DNA of 42,042 nt from Bryobacterales bacterium (GTDB taxonomy: Bacteria; Acidobacteriota; Terriglobia; Bryobacterales; UBA6623), in NCBI GenBank assembly GCA_022826925.1, contig JAJDTX010000152.1:1-42042 (forward strand). Reading direction: 5' to 3'. The notes beneath the pieces were generated by a model. That model was not told where the DNA came from, made no database searches, and saw nothing but the letters and a program-made list of their open reading frames with translations. Shown here in pieces: positions 8,323-17,220 of the stretch (its first letter is position 1; each line of letters begins with the position of its first letter). Position numbers and translations under genes: made by a program.

Positions 8323-9945
8323 ATGCCCGCGAGAAGCTACGCGAAGGGCCCGACCATACCTCTGATCGGGAAGACCATCGGGGACGTATTCGACGAGACG
8401 GTCGCAGCGCACGCAGACAAGGACGCCCTCGTCTCGCGCCACCAAGGACTGCGGCTCACGTATGCAGAGCTGGACCGGGGCGTGAGCGAAGTCGCGGCGG
8501 GGTTGTGGGGCTTGGGTATTCGTCCCGGAGACCGGGTCGGCATGTGGGCCTCGAGCTGCGTCGAATGGGTCTACCTGCAAGTTGCCACCGCCAAGATCGG
8601 AGCCGTCCTAGTCAACGTCAATCCCGCCTACCGCACCCGCGACCTGGCATATATCTTGGAACGCTCGGGCATCAAGGCCATCTTCCTGCACGAGCAGGAC
8701 GCCCGCGTGAACTACGCCGAGCTGCTCGAGGAGGCGAAGGGCAGGGGCAATCACTCGCTGCGCGCTTCAGTGCTGCTAGGCACGTCGCAGTGGGACCGCA
8801 TGATCGGCGGCGGAGTCGCCCCCGATACCGGACCTAGAGACTTGCACGAGGTTGTCAACATCCAGTACACGTCCGGCACGACCGGCAGCCCGAAGGGCGT
8901 GCTGCTCACGCATTACAACCTAGTCAACAATGCCTACCTCGTAGGTTCCGGGCTGCGCTGGACGCCCGCTGACATCCTGTGCATGCCCGTCCCCCTCTAC
9001 CACTGCTTCGGCTGCGTGCTGGGTTCGTTGCAGTGCATCGTCCACGGAGCGACGCTCGTGCTGCCCTCGGCGCAGTTCGATCCTCTGGCAACTCTGCAAG
9101 CCATTGACGAACTGCGCTGCACGACCGTCTACGGAGTGCCGACCATGTTTGTCGCCGAACTCGACCATCCCGAGTTCGCCAGCTTCGACACCACCAGCCT
9201 GCGCACCGGGATCATGGCCGGCTCGCCGTGCCCCGTGGAGCTGATGAAGCGGGTCGTGCGACAGATGCATTGCTCGGAGATGACCATCGCATACGGCCAG
9301 ACGGAATCGTCCCCGGCTATCACGCAAAGCACGTGCGACGACCCGCTGGAGATCCGCACGGCCACGGTCGGGCAGGCGATGCCGTGTACCGAGGTGAGTG
9401 TGGTTGATCCGGAGACCGGCGAGACCGTAGACGTGGGAGTGCAGGGCGAATTGTTGACGCGCGGCTATCTCGTGATGAAGGGATACGACAAGGATCCTGA
9501 CAACACCGCCCGGGCGGTTGACGAAGACGGCTGGCTGCACACCGGAGACCTGGCCACGATGCGCCCGGACGGCAACCTGCGGATCACCGGGCGCGCCCGG
9601 GAGATGATCATCCGGGGCGGCGAGAACGTCTATCCCAGGGAGATCGAAGAGTACCTGCACACGCACCCCGACATTGCCGACGTGTACGTGTTCGGTGTTC
9701 CTGACGCGCGGCTCGGAGAGCGCGTGGCGGCCTGGATCCAGGCGCGCGACGGTTCCGGCCTCGCGGAGGAAGCCGTCAAGGCGTTCTGCCAAGGCCAGAT
9801 CGCCCACTTCAAGATTCCCGAGCTGATTCGGTTCGTCGACGAGTTCCCGCTAACTGTCACCGGGAAGGTGCAGAAGTTCATCATGCGCGAGCGCGAGATC
9901 GAACTGCGCGGCCTGGCCGGGGCCGCTGCAGTGGAGACTGCCTGA
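8323..9945 (+). CDS. AMP-forming acyl-CoA synthetase
   Basis: This 540-residue enzyme of the ANL superfamily activates a carboxylic acid with ATP to an acyl-AMP and then to the CoA thioester. The P-loop 'YTSGTTGSPKG' starts at Y182. 'YGQTESSP' (about 326), 'GWLHTGDL' (about 404) and the hinge 'GRAREMIIRGGENVYP' (about 424) follow. The catalytic lysine in 'TGKVQK' is K515. Length and motifs match medium- or long-chain fatty acyl-CoA ligases; the exact substrate is not readable. The ATG at 8323 is preferred over the longer reading from 8191. The family N-terminus begins just after it, and the extra 44 residues look like translated intergenic DNA. It is a single gene, divergent from the SPFH operon and convergent with the next gene. 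Confidence 0.88.
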   Translation: MPARSYAKGPTIPLIGKTIGDVFDETVAAHADKDALVSRHQGLRLTYAELDRGVSEVAAGLWGLGIRPGDRVGMWASSCVEWVYLQVATAKIGAVLVNVNPAYRTRDLAYILERSGIKAIFLHEQDARVNYAELLEEAKGRGNHSLRASVLLGTSQWDRMIGGGVAPDTGPRDLHEVVNIQYTSGTTGSPKGVLLTHYNLVNNAYLVGSGLRWTPADILCMPVPLYHCFGCVLGSLQCIVHGATLVLPSAQFDPLATLQAIDELRCTTVYGVPTMFVAELDHPEFASFDTTSLRTGIMAGSPCPVELMKRVVRQMHCSEMTIAYGQTESSPAITQSTCDDPLEIRTATVGQAMPCTEVSVVDPETGETVDVGVQGELLTRGYLVMKGYDKDPDNTARAVDEDGWLHTGDLATMRPDGNLRITGRAREMIIRGGENVYPREIEEYLHTHPDIADVYVFGVPDARLGERVAAWIQARDGSGLAEEAVKAFCQGQIAHFKIPELIRFVDEFPLTVTGKVQKFIMREREIELRGLAGAAAVETA

Positions 9946-12900
9946 TCAGCCGCCGCGCTGCAGGTCGGCCTGCTTTAGCACCCACTCGCGGATTACCCCG
10001 TAGCCCGGGTCGTCCGCTTCGTAGCGCACCCCGCCTTGGTGCCCGTCCTCGTCACCCGACTGGATATTGAGCGGCTTGCGCAGGAACTTGCTCTTTTCGA
10101 CATCGTGCAGGTCCACCCGTGCTTGCATGCGCCGGTAGTTGCCCAGCAGCGCCTCGGGCGGGATGTAGCCTGCAGCGTCCGGCGGATCCAAGAAGAGGGT
10201 AGGCACGCGTCCCGGCACGCCGTGGCACGAGATGCAGGCGCGGTTGTCGCGCGAGTCGATACGCGTGATCTCCGTGAACACGTAGTCGCGGAAGTGGATG
10301 ATGTCTTCGATCCACTCGTCGGAATCGGCCAGCGGCCGGACATCGCTGCCCTGCTGCGCCTCGTTCTCTTCGGCGATGATCTCGCGCAGGCGCTTGCCGT
10401 AGATCTTGTCGTCGCTGTTGAGGATGTTCTGGATGCGCGTGCGGTAGAGCGGGCTCGGCTCGTGGTCGATCCAGGCCGTCAAAGCCTTCAGCACTTCGGG
10501 ATGCCGTCGCAGGGCCGTCTTGTTGGCCAGCGCGATCGCCTGCTTGCGCACGTCCTCGGGCGAGTCTTCGGAGAACCAGGAGGTGAACATGCCGATGAGC
10601 CTGTCCTTGGCCTCCACGATGGGATCGATCACGTCGATGCCCAATTCGTCCTTGGTAAACAGCGAGCCGGCGGTCTCGCCGGGCTCAAGCTTGAGGTAGT
10701 CCAGTCCGAAGATGTAGTTCGGCTCGGCGTCGTCGTTCGAGCCGACCATGCGGAAAGTCAGCCGGTTCTGGCCAGCCTTGAACTCATGCACGCCCAGCGA
10801 CACCGGGCCGGGAGCCGTGAGGCTCTCGCGGTAGAAGTCGATTGCGTCTTCGATGCTTTCGCCGTTGAGGATCGGTTGGACGGTGCCCATTTCTCGGTCG
10901 TGAAGAAACGCGGCGATAATCTCGTAGGGCCCGCCTTCGGGCGCTTCCACCCCGAACGTGAGCTCGTTGCCGGGCAGCCCCTCGCGCCACCACAGGATCG
11001 TGTTGCGGCTGGTGAGGCCGTCCGGCACGAGCTGCTTGGTGGTGCGTCCGCCCGTCAGGTCCAGGACCTCTAGGTCCTCGGCCTCGGTCGCGCCTTCGAT
11101 GGCCTCTTCCATGGTGGGGCCGCCCTCCTGATAGCGCAGCATCCAGTCGGTCGATGGCAGCCAGAAGAGCGCGTCCCCGCCGACATGGTCGAATGCCGCC
11201 CGGCGGTGCAGCGTGGGGTTGTTGCCCAGCACCCGTCCCAGCAGCGTGGCCTTCTCGCTGTCCGCTGGGGATTGGCTCGTGGCGCTAGGGGCCGGCCTTC
11301 CCAGCAGGTGCGGGGCGGCGGCGATCGGGGGCTGGCGGGCAGCCGGCACGAGCAGCTTGAAGAACTCGCGTTCGAGATCGGCGTCGTCCTCGCCCTCGCT
11401 GAACTGCCAGCGGACCCGCGATAGGAAACGGACCAGCGCTTCGGCATCGTCCTGCCTGCCGGCATTCAGGAACGCGTCGAGCTTGGCCAGCAGAGGACGG
11501 ATCGTCTCGGCATCGCCGGAGAGCCGCAGGGCGCTGGGGTTGGACAGGGCCTTGGCCGCGGCAGCGACCTGTTCTAGGTCGTCGCCTTGCAACAGTTCCA
11601 GCAAGTGGCGCTGCAAGCGAGCCGAGTTCACGTTGGCGGCGCCTTGCAGCGCGATGGACCTCCACGGCACCTGCCCGTCGTCGCTGCGCGTCTGGTAGAT
11701 GCTGAGCAGGATGTTGCCGATCAGCTCGGTCGCGCCGGGCGTCGAGTATCCGAGCTGGCCGGGGCCGCCGTCTCCCCCGCGCTCTTGGAAGTGAGTTGCC
11801 GCGACGGCCGCCAAGCGCTGCTCGAGCAGGTCTCGGCGGTCTCCCGCCCGTTGTCTGGCGGACGACAGCATCCGGTACAGGTCTTCTAGCTCGCGGTACT
11901 GCTGCTCGCGGTTATCGGTGCCGGTTTGGTTCGCAATCTGACCGTTGACGATCAGCATCGAGGTGGTCGAGTAGCGCATCGCGTTCTCGACGTGGCTGTT
12001 CGGTTCAGGCTGTTGCAGGGCGGCAACCCAGGCGCGGTTGATGCGCTGGCGCAGCGGCGGATTCCAGACCCACTGGTGCCACGCTGCCTTGAACGCGTAG
12101 GCCCGCACGCCCGGGAATGGGTCCCCCATGGCATCGACGAGCAGATCGGCCAGTTCGTTGGCATCCACTTGGGCGCGCGGCCCGACCAGGTCGGCCCGCA
12201 TGATCAGCGCTTGCAGGACCGATTGCCGCGTGCGCTCGTCCCCGCCGCGATAGGCCGCTAGCACGGCCGGCCAGCCCTGATCGTCCAAGAGCAACTGGCG
12301 CAGCGACCAGAAGGCCGCCTCGCGGCACGTCTTGACCGGGTCGGAGAGCCCTGAGATCAGGGCGGGGATGCCAGCCGGGGCCAGCGAGCCGCCAATGCCG
12401 AGGTAGCCGTAGTAGCGGATCTGCGGCATTTCGTCGTCGGTCGCGGCGATCATCAGATCGGCGAAGTCGGCCCTGCCGGTGGTCTGCAACGCCCGGACGC
12501 GGGACAGCTTCTCCAAGGCGGACTCGTCGGGCCGCGGTTCGAAGTCGCTGCGCTCGAACGGCCGGGCGTCGCCCGGGAACAGGCGGCTCAGGGCGCGGAT
12601 CACGTAGGCGTTGGTGACGAAGCCGGTCTGTGCCGAGCGGTTCCAGAGCCCGTATTCGAACTGCTTCTCCAGCAGCCACTGCACGGCGCGCTTGACCGGG
12701 GGGCTGTCCGGGCCGTGCCCCGCAGCCCGCAAAGCGATGAGCGAAACCGCTGTTGGTGCGGGGTCTCCCTCTTCATCGATTCGGTTCCAGGAGTCCGTGG
12801 CCTGGTCATGCACTCCAAGGTCGAAGCCCCACGACCCGTCCTCCTGCTGCAGGGCAAGCAGCCGCTTCATGTCGCGCTCGACCTGCGCTTCGAACGCTGG

Positions 12901-14799
12901 CAGCAGTTCCCGGGCACGCTTGCCCAATTCGGACTCGGAGTCGAGCTTGGCAAGTTCCTCGCGCGGGAGCAGATCGTGGAAGAACTCGATGCGGTGGCCC
13001 AGATCGTCGGTGACCTTGATCTGCACGTCGCCGGTGGCGACGATCTTCTCGGCCTTCTCGACCACGCCGGCCAGATACTTCTCTTCGCCGCTGTCGCTCC
13101 ACGCTCGCTCAAGGATCTCGGCCGCGAACTTGAAGACTACGTTCGGGCCGAAGTTGGAGCCCCTGCCCGCGGCGTTGATGCCCTGCGGGTCGTTGGTTTG
13201 CAGCACATAGTTGGCGGTGCGCTTCTGCTGGTACGAGTGCAGCTTCTTGGGCTTGAAGGTGCGCTCGTGCTGTACCACGTTGCGGCCCGCCACGCGGCTG
13301 CCCGCGGGGGCATCGCCGAGATCGTTGGGCGCCAGCGAAGTGTTCACGGCGGCGTCGACGAGTTCGTTGGTCGGCCGCAGGCTCTCGTACATCGTGTTGA
13401 CGAGCCGGCGGTGGTTCTGGACCGTCCCGTCGGGGCGATAGCCGTGCCGCAGGGCGTCGGCGACGCCCCACACGCCGCTCTGGGTGTGGCAGCTCATGCA
13501 GTTCTCGCCGAACAGGCTCGAGCCGTCCCGGACGCGGCGATGCACCGCGATGTTGCGCGGGCGGTGGATCAGCCAGGCGTCGATCTCGGCAAGGTGGTAG
13601 TAGATGGATTGGCGCAGCGCCTGCTGCGGAGTCTCGAACGGCGCCGGCTCGACCAGCCGGACTTCCAGCTCGTAGCCCGGTTGGTTCGCTTCCACCCGCA
13701 GGTAATACGTGCCGCCGGGCTGCACGCGGCGCGTGACGAACGAGCGGAAGTTGTCGTCTTGCTGGTGGATGCGCTCGTTGACGTCGCGGCCGTCGTAGTA
13801 GGTGTAGACCTGCTCCGGGCCGGGGATCACCTCGGTGTCGGGATGGATATAGGGCACGGCCTCGTTGTTGCCGAAATCCTCGCGCTTGGCGGCCTCGCGA
13901 TGCTCTAGCTCCTCGGCCGTGGGAGTGCCCGGCTTGTACACCCGGATGCGCGCACTGACGACGGGTTCGACGAGCTGCAGGTTGGCCGTCAGGAGCTTGA
14001 CCCTGTCGCCGCGGTAGACGAAGCGGTACCAATCGTCGGGCGAGCTTCCGGAGGCGGCGTTGTCGAAGTATTCCAGGTCGTCAGCGCCGCCGATGACGCG
14101 CAGGACTTGGTCGGCGTTGCCAGGCTCGAATGGCAGCAAGACTGCTTCTTCCGGGGCGTTGTTGGGCTCGGTTTCGAGCACGAGGTCACGCGAGACGGTC
14201 TGGGACACGTGCGCGACGTCGACAGTGATCGCTACGTCGTCGATGCCCGGCGTTCGTTTCGGAGCGGTCGCGGCAAGCCGGGCAAGCCCTTGGTCGCGAT
14301 GGTACGGCGCGGCGGGCCAAGGCTCGTCCGTGACGGTTGTCAAGGAGAGTTCGTAAGTGCCTGCCCGCGGAGCCTTGTACGTCTGGTACACGTCCGGGTC
14401 CAGCGCATGCAGGACCTTGGTCCAGCCGTTCTCCTCGCCTTGCACCAGGTCCCCCCGGCTCATCGACGGAGTGGTTTGGGCAGTGCTCGGAGGAGGCCCG
14501 CTCCAGCGCGCTGAGATGCGGCCGTTGTCGGGAAGCCAGCCCGGGTTGGCGATGCCGACTTGGATCCGAACCGTCTCGCCCTTGGCGAGATCCCACGAGC
14601 GTGTCCAGCTGCCGTCAAACTGGACGGTTTCGCCGAGGGCCGGTCCGGCCAGCAGAGTGCTCAGACACAGCGCGAGCAAGACCAGGCGGGAGCCTCCGGT
14701 TCGACCGACACAGGGGTTCCGAGATCCCGGATTCCTGGAGAACGATTGCCCGGGGATTGCTGGAGTGTGGAGAGCGGTAATCGGGGTGGCCATGATCAT
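9946..14799 (-). CDS. giant exported di-haem HEAT-repeat protein with cyclase-like toroid
   Basis: This is about 1617 residues from the ATG at 14799; a TTG at 14850 would add 17. A signal peptide hydrophobic core lies near residues 38-56, ending at an ALG-E site. Order of parts: a pre-peptidase-like beta domain ('DDWYRF', about 245); haem c site 1, CMSCH at 434-438; an alpha/alpha toroid resembling terpene-cyclase/prenyltransferase repeats ('LALQQEDGSWGF', 'AVQWLLEKQ', about 650-750); HEAT-like repeats to about 1100; a CBM-like beta sandwich ('FGLDYLKLEPG', about 1350); and haem c site 2, CISCH at 1522-1526. The ending 'GGVRYEADDPGY' is typical of planctomycete-type cytochrome domains. It is probably a periplasmic or surface electron-transfer or degradative scaffold. 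The function is unknown. The gene stands alone. Confidence 0.8.
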   Translation of the reverse strand: MIMATPITALHTPAIPGQSFSRNPGSRNPCVGRTGGSRLVLLALCLSTLLAGPALGETVQFDGSWTRSWDLAKGETVRIQVGIANPGWLPDNGRISARWSGPPPSTAQTTPSMSRGDLVQGEENGWTKVLHALDPDVYQTYKAPRAGTYELSLTTVTDEPWPAAPYHRDQGLARLAATAPKRTPGIDDVAITVDVAHVSQTVSRDLVLETEPNNAPEEAVLLPFEPGNADQVLRVIGGADDLEYFDNAASGSSPDDWYRFVYRGDRVKLLTANLQLVEPVVSARIRVYKPGTPTAEELEHREAAKREDFGNNEAVPYIHPDTEVIPGPEQVYTYYDGRDVNERIHQQDDNFRSFVTRRVQPGGTYYLRVEANQPGYELEVRLVEPAPFETPQQALRQSIYYHLAEIDAWLIHRPRNIAVHRRVRDGSSLFGENCMSCHTQSGVWGVADALRHGYRPDGTVQNHRRLVNTMYESLRPTNELVDAAVNTSLAPNDLGDAPAGSRVAGRNVVQHERTFKPKKLHSYQQKRTANYVLQTNDPQGINAAGRGSNFGPNVVFKFAAEILERAWSDSGEEKYLAGVVEKAEKIVATGDVQIKVTDDLGHRIEFFHDLLPREELAKLDSESELGKRARELLPAFEAQVERDMKRLLALQQEDGSWGFDLGVHDQATDSWNRIDEEGDPAPTAVSLIALRAAGHGPDSPPVKRAVQWLLEKQFEYGLWNRSAQTGFVTNAYVIRALSRLFPGDARPFERSDFEPRPDESALEKLSRVRALQTTGRADFADLMIAATDDEMPQIRYYGYLGIGGSLAPAGIPALISGLSDPVKTCREAAFWSLRQLLLDDQGWPAVLAAYRGGDERTRQSVLQALIMRADLVGPRAQVDANELADLLVDAMGDPFPGVRAYAFKAAWHQWVWNPPLRQRINRAWVAALQQPEPNSHVENAMRYSTTSMLIVNGQIANQTGTDNREQQYRELEDLYRMLSSARQRAGDRRDLLEQRLAAVAATHFQERGGDGGPGQLGYSTPGATELIGNILLSIYQTRSDDGQVPWRSIALQGAANVNSARLQRHLLELLQGDDLEQVAAAAKALSNPSALRLSGDAETIRPLLAKLDAFLNAGRQDDAEALVRFLSRVRWQFSEGEDDADLEREFFKLLVPAARQPPIAAAPHLLGRPAPSATSQSPADSEKATLLGRVLGNNPTLHRRAAFDHVGGDALFWLPSTDWMLRYQEGGPTMEEAIEGATEAEDLEVLDLTGGRTTKQLVPDGLTSRNTILWWREGLPGNELTFGVEAPEGGPYEIIAAFLHDREMGTVQPILNGESIEDAIDFYRESLTAPGPVSLGVHEFKAGQNRLTFRMVGSNDDAEPNYIFGLDYLKLEPGETAGSLFTKDELGIDVIDPIVEAKDRLIGMFTSWFSEDSPEDVRKQAIALANKTALRRHPEVLKALTAWIDHEPSPLYRTRIQNILNSDDKIYGKRLREIIAEENEAQQGSDVRPLADSDEWIEDIIHFRDYVFTEITRIDSRDNRACISCHGVPGRVPTLFLDPPDAAGYIPPEALLGNYRRMQARVDLHDVEKSKFLRKPLNIQSGDEDGHQGGVRYEADDPGYGVIREWVLKQADLQRGG

Positions 14800-14976
14800 G
14801 ATGTCGATGTGCCCACGAATCCTCGGCGCCGTCGGCTTGCAGGTCTGCAACGCACCCGCCGGCCGCGAGAGTCCTTCGCTAGGTCCGAATCTTGGCAGCC
14901 GCTAGCAAGCGGTGCAGCCAACTCAAACCATTATAGGAGCGCGGGGCTATCTTGGAAGTGGGAGGGCGCTCGATTG

Positions 14977-15984
14977 CTACGGGCTGCCGCCGAGCTTGGC
15001 CGAGATGTCAGCGGCGATCTGGCCGCCGTGAAATCGGCCGTTCTCGATGAAGATCTCGTTCGTGTGCATGCCGGCTACGATTACGCCGGCGAGATATACG
15101 CCGGATCGGTCGCTTTCGAGCGTGTCCGGATTGGTGCGGGGCTTCTTCGCTTCCTCGTCGAAGACGATGCCGAGGCTGGCCAAGAACTCCGTGTCTGGCT
15201 GGTAGCCGGTCATGGCCAAGACGAAGTCGTTCTTGATCGCCAGTGGGCCATCCGGGGTCGTCAAATGCAGCGTTCCCGGCTCGATGCGGGTCACCGTGCT
15301 ACCCAGATAGGCCTTGATCTCGCCGTGCTTGATGCGGTTGGAGATGTCGGGCAGGATCCAGTACTTGACCTTGGGGCTGAGTTCGGGATGGCGGTGGACC
15401 AAGGTGACGCGGGCACCGGCCCGGTGGCACTCCAACGCGCAAATGGTGGCGGAGTTCTGGCCGCCGATCACCGCAACGTCGCAGTCGAAGAACGGGTGCG
15501 GCTCGTGATAGTAGTGATGCACCTTGTCCAGATCTTCGCCGGGCACTCCCATAAGGATCGGAATGTCATAGAATCCCGTGGCGAGGATGACCTTGCGGGC
15601 CGAGTAGGCGCAGGCTTGGCCCAGGCGGTTCGTGCTGGCGACCGAGAATGCGCCGTCGCTGCCCGTCACCGCATGGACTTGCTCGTACTGGTGGATGTCC
15701 AGCCGGTAGTGGCTGGCGACCCGGCGGTAGTATTTCAGCGCCTCGCCTCGGGTGGGCTTTTCCCGGACCGCCGTCATTGGGATGTCGCCGATCTCGAGCA
15801 ACTCCGGCGTGGTGAAGAACGTCAGATTCGTCGGGTACTTGTAGAGGGAATTGACGACGCAGCCTTTCTCGATTGTCTTGACCGTGAAGCCGGCCTTTTG
15901 GACTTCAATCGCGCATGCGAGCCCGGTGGGCCCGGCGCCGACCACGATGACGTCTACGGATGCGTCTGCCGAAGGGCCTGCCAA
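14977..15984 (-). CDS. ypdA: YpdA-family FAD-dependent disulfide reductase
   Basis: This protein of about 335 residues has the FAD-binding GAGPTG near the N-terminus. It also has the YpdA signature stretch ('GCVVNSLYKYPTNLTFF' followed by 'PELLEIGD'), then 'KPTRGEALKYYRRVA', and a central NAD(P)H-binding 'VIGGQNSATICALECHRAG'. YpdA reduces oxidised bacillithiol disulfide in Firmicutes and occurs in other bacillithiol makers; no bshA/B/C genes are in the window. Candidate starts are two TTG codons, at 15984 and 16026. I chose 15984 because family members begin a few residues before the FAD motif. Neither start has a good ribosome site. Confidence 0.85.
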   Translation of the reverse strand: MAGPSADASVDVIVVGAGPTGLACAIEVQKAGFTVKTIEKGCVVNSLYKYPTNLTFFTTPELLEIGDIPMTAVREKPTRGEALKYYRRVASHYRLDIHQYEQVHAVTGSDGAFSVASTNRLGQACAYSARKVILATGFYDIPILMGVPGEDLDKVHHYYHEPHPFFDCDVAVIGGQNSATICALECHRAGARVTLVHRHPELSPKVKYWILPDISNRIKHGEIKAYLGSTVTRIEPGTLHLTTPDGPLAIKNDFVLAMTGYQPDTEFLASLGIVFDEEAKKPRTNPDTLESDRSGVYLAGVIVAGMHTNEIFIENGRFHGGQIAADISAKLGGSP

Positions 15985-16174
15985 CCCACAGTATAGGAAT
16001 GGCCGCGAAAGGGCCTGCCGCGGCAATCGGTTCGGGGAGTCGGCCTAGAGGGTGCGGCAACGACGAGCAGGCCCGCAAACGCTCGGGTGGCTATTTCAGG
16101 GATCTGACGATGTTGCGGTTCGCTGCCGTGACGGGCCGAAGTCTCTCTCAGGCTCGGTTCGACGCGGGATCTCA

Positions 16175-16390
16175 TCAAAAAGGGTGGCTCTGATCGACGG
16201 GAAGTAACTCGCAGAACTCATGATCGACTGTGACGTAGGTGCTAGGGCCGAACCTACCTGCGATTCGAAGCGCATAGATGCCGGGTACTTCCCAGCGTGC
16301 GGGCAGGATCCCAAGAGCGGTGTTGCCTTGGCCAAGGCAGCCGAGCGTCTCTAAGGCGGCTTTGGCCGCCCTCACGACTTTCAGTTGCAA
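16175..16390 (-). CDS. small hypothetical protein, downstream of the 191-residue unknown gene
   Basis: This 71-residue ORF begins at a TTG; an in-frame TAG two codons earlier excludes a longer form. It is rich in Ala, Gly and Val, with a predicted helix then beta strands ('IYALRIAGRFGPSTYVTVDH'). It follows the unknown gene at 16422-16997 after 31 bases on the same strand, so the two may be one transcript. I do not recognise the family. Coding status rests on its placement and sensible composition. Confidence 0.5.
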   Translation of the reverse strand: MQLKVVRAAKAALETLGCLGQGNTALGILPARWEVPGIYALRIAGRFGPSTYVTVDHEFCELLPVDQSHPF

Positions 16391-16421
16391 TCGAACCTAC
16401 CGATTTCCAGTCGGTGGGTGA

Positions 16422-16997
16422 TTAGTCGAATACTACGGTGGGTAGCCATGCGTCGTGAAGTTCCAATTCTTCTGCGGGCAGTTGTTCGCGCAGTGGTTTG
16501 AGGTACTCCTCGACTAGGTGTTCGATGCGTTCTGGAGTGCTCAGCCATTGGTTGATGCAGCGCACCGTGACGTGTCTCGGGTTCCTCGCGCTCCAACAAC
16601 CCCGCGTGTCAAGAAGGACGAAATCCGCGATTGCCCGGTAGTGGTTGGCTACCCAAACCGGACCGCAGCCTGGGGGGATATAGATCCCTTCCAAGATGTG
16701 GGCCATGTCTCGCACGCCCTTGCTGCCGAGACTGGGTGTCGTATCTGTGAACCCTCCTGGCCCGGCAAAGGTCAGCGTACGGGGACTGTCCTTGAGCGTC
16801 ACGAACGGCACGTCGCCATGCCAGTCGCCGGTATTCTCGCCAGGCAGCCGCAGATTAAGGGCCGCATGGTACGAGAGATAGCGAGTTGGGGTCGTTACCG
16901 GAATGCGGACCGCGATATGGTACTCACCCATGGACGGATGCCACATGGTCGGCATGAGATCGACTGAGCTTGCCCGAGACATCTCAGTTCCATTCAA
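16422..16997 (-). CDS. hypothetical protein, unknown family
   Basis: This 191-residue soluble protein has no signal peptide or membrane segment. Visible blocks that look conserved are 'YHAALNLRLPGENTGDWHGD', 'TTPSLGSKGVRDMAHIL', 'VWVANHYRAIADF' and a C-terminal 'AWLPTVVFD'. The His/Trp/Asp-rich block and the paired small downstream ORF suggest a two-gene accessory unit. Toxin-antitoxin is one option, but no known toxin motif is seen. By eye, base composition is less GC-rich than its neighbours, which fits recent transfer. The start is the ATG at 16997. Confidence 0.6.
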   Translation of the reverse strand: MNGTEMSRASSVDLMPTMWHPSMGEYHIAVRIPVTTPTRYLSYHAALNLRLPGENTGDWHGDVPFVTLKDSPRTLTFAGPGGFTDTTPSLGSKGVRDMAHILEGIYIPPGCGPVWVANHYRAIADFVLLDTRGCWSARNPRHVTVRCINQWLSTPERIEHLVEEYLKPLREQLPAEELELHDAWLPTVVFD

Positions 16998-17220
16998 GCA
17001 CGAATGGTGCCGTGTGTCAGCCAGTTTGCCCTGAAATTCCTATCGTTCTTCGCTAAATATTTCTATATAGGCGGGTAAATGTACTGCTATTTCGCTCTTC
17101 GTTCCGATCAAGCAGAGGATGCTTGTCCGGTTCGGTCTCACCAAGCCGAGCGCTTCTTGGTCCAGTTCCCGCCGTTTGGCCACTGACGCTGGCCGGTCAA
17201 AACTGCTACTCTTCACGGCG

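Noticed and set aside
12715..13908. 397-codon plus-strand frame inside the di-haem protein gene
   Set aside because: Antisense shadow; the minus-strand frame carries the haem and repeat motifs.
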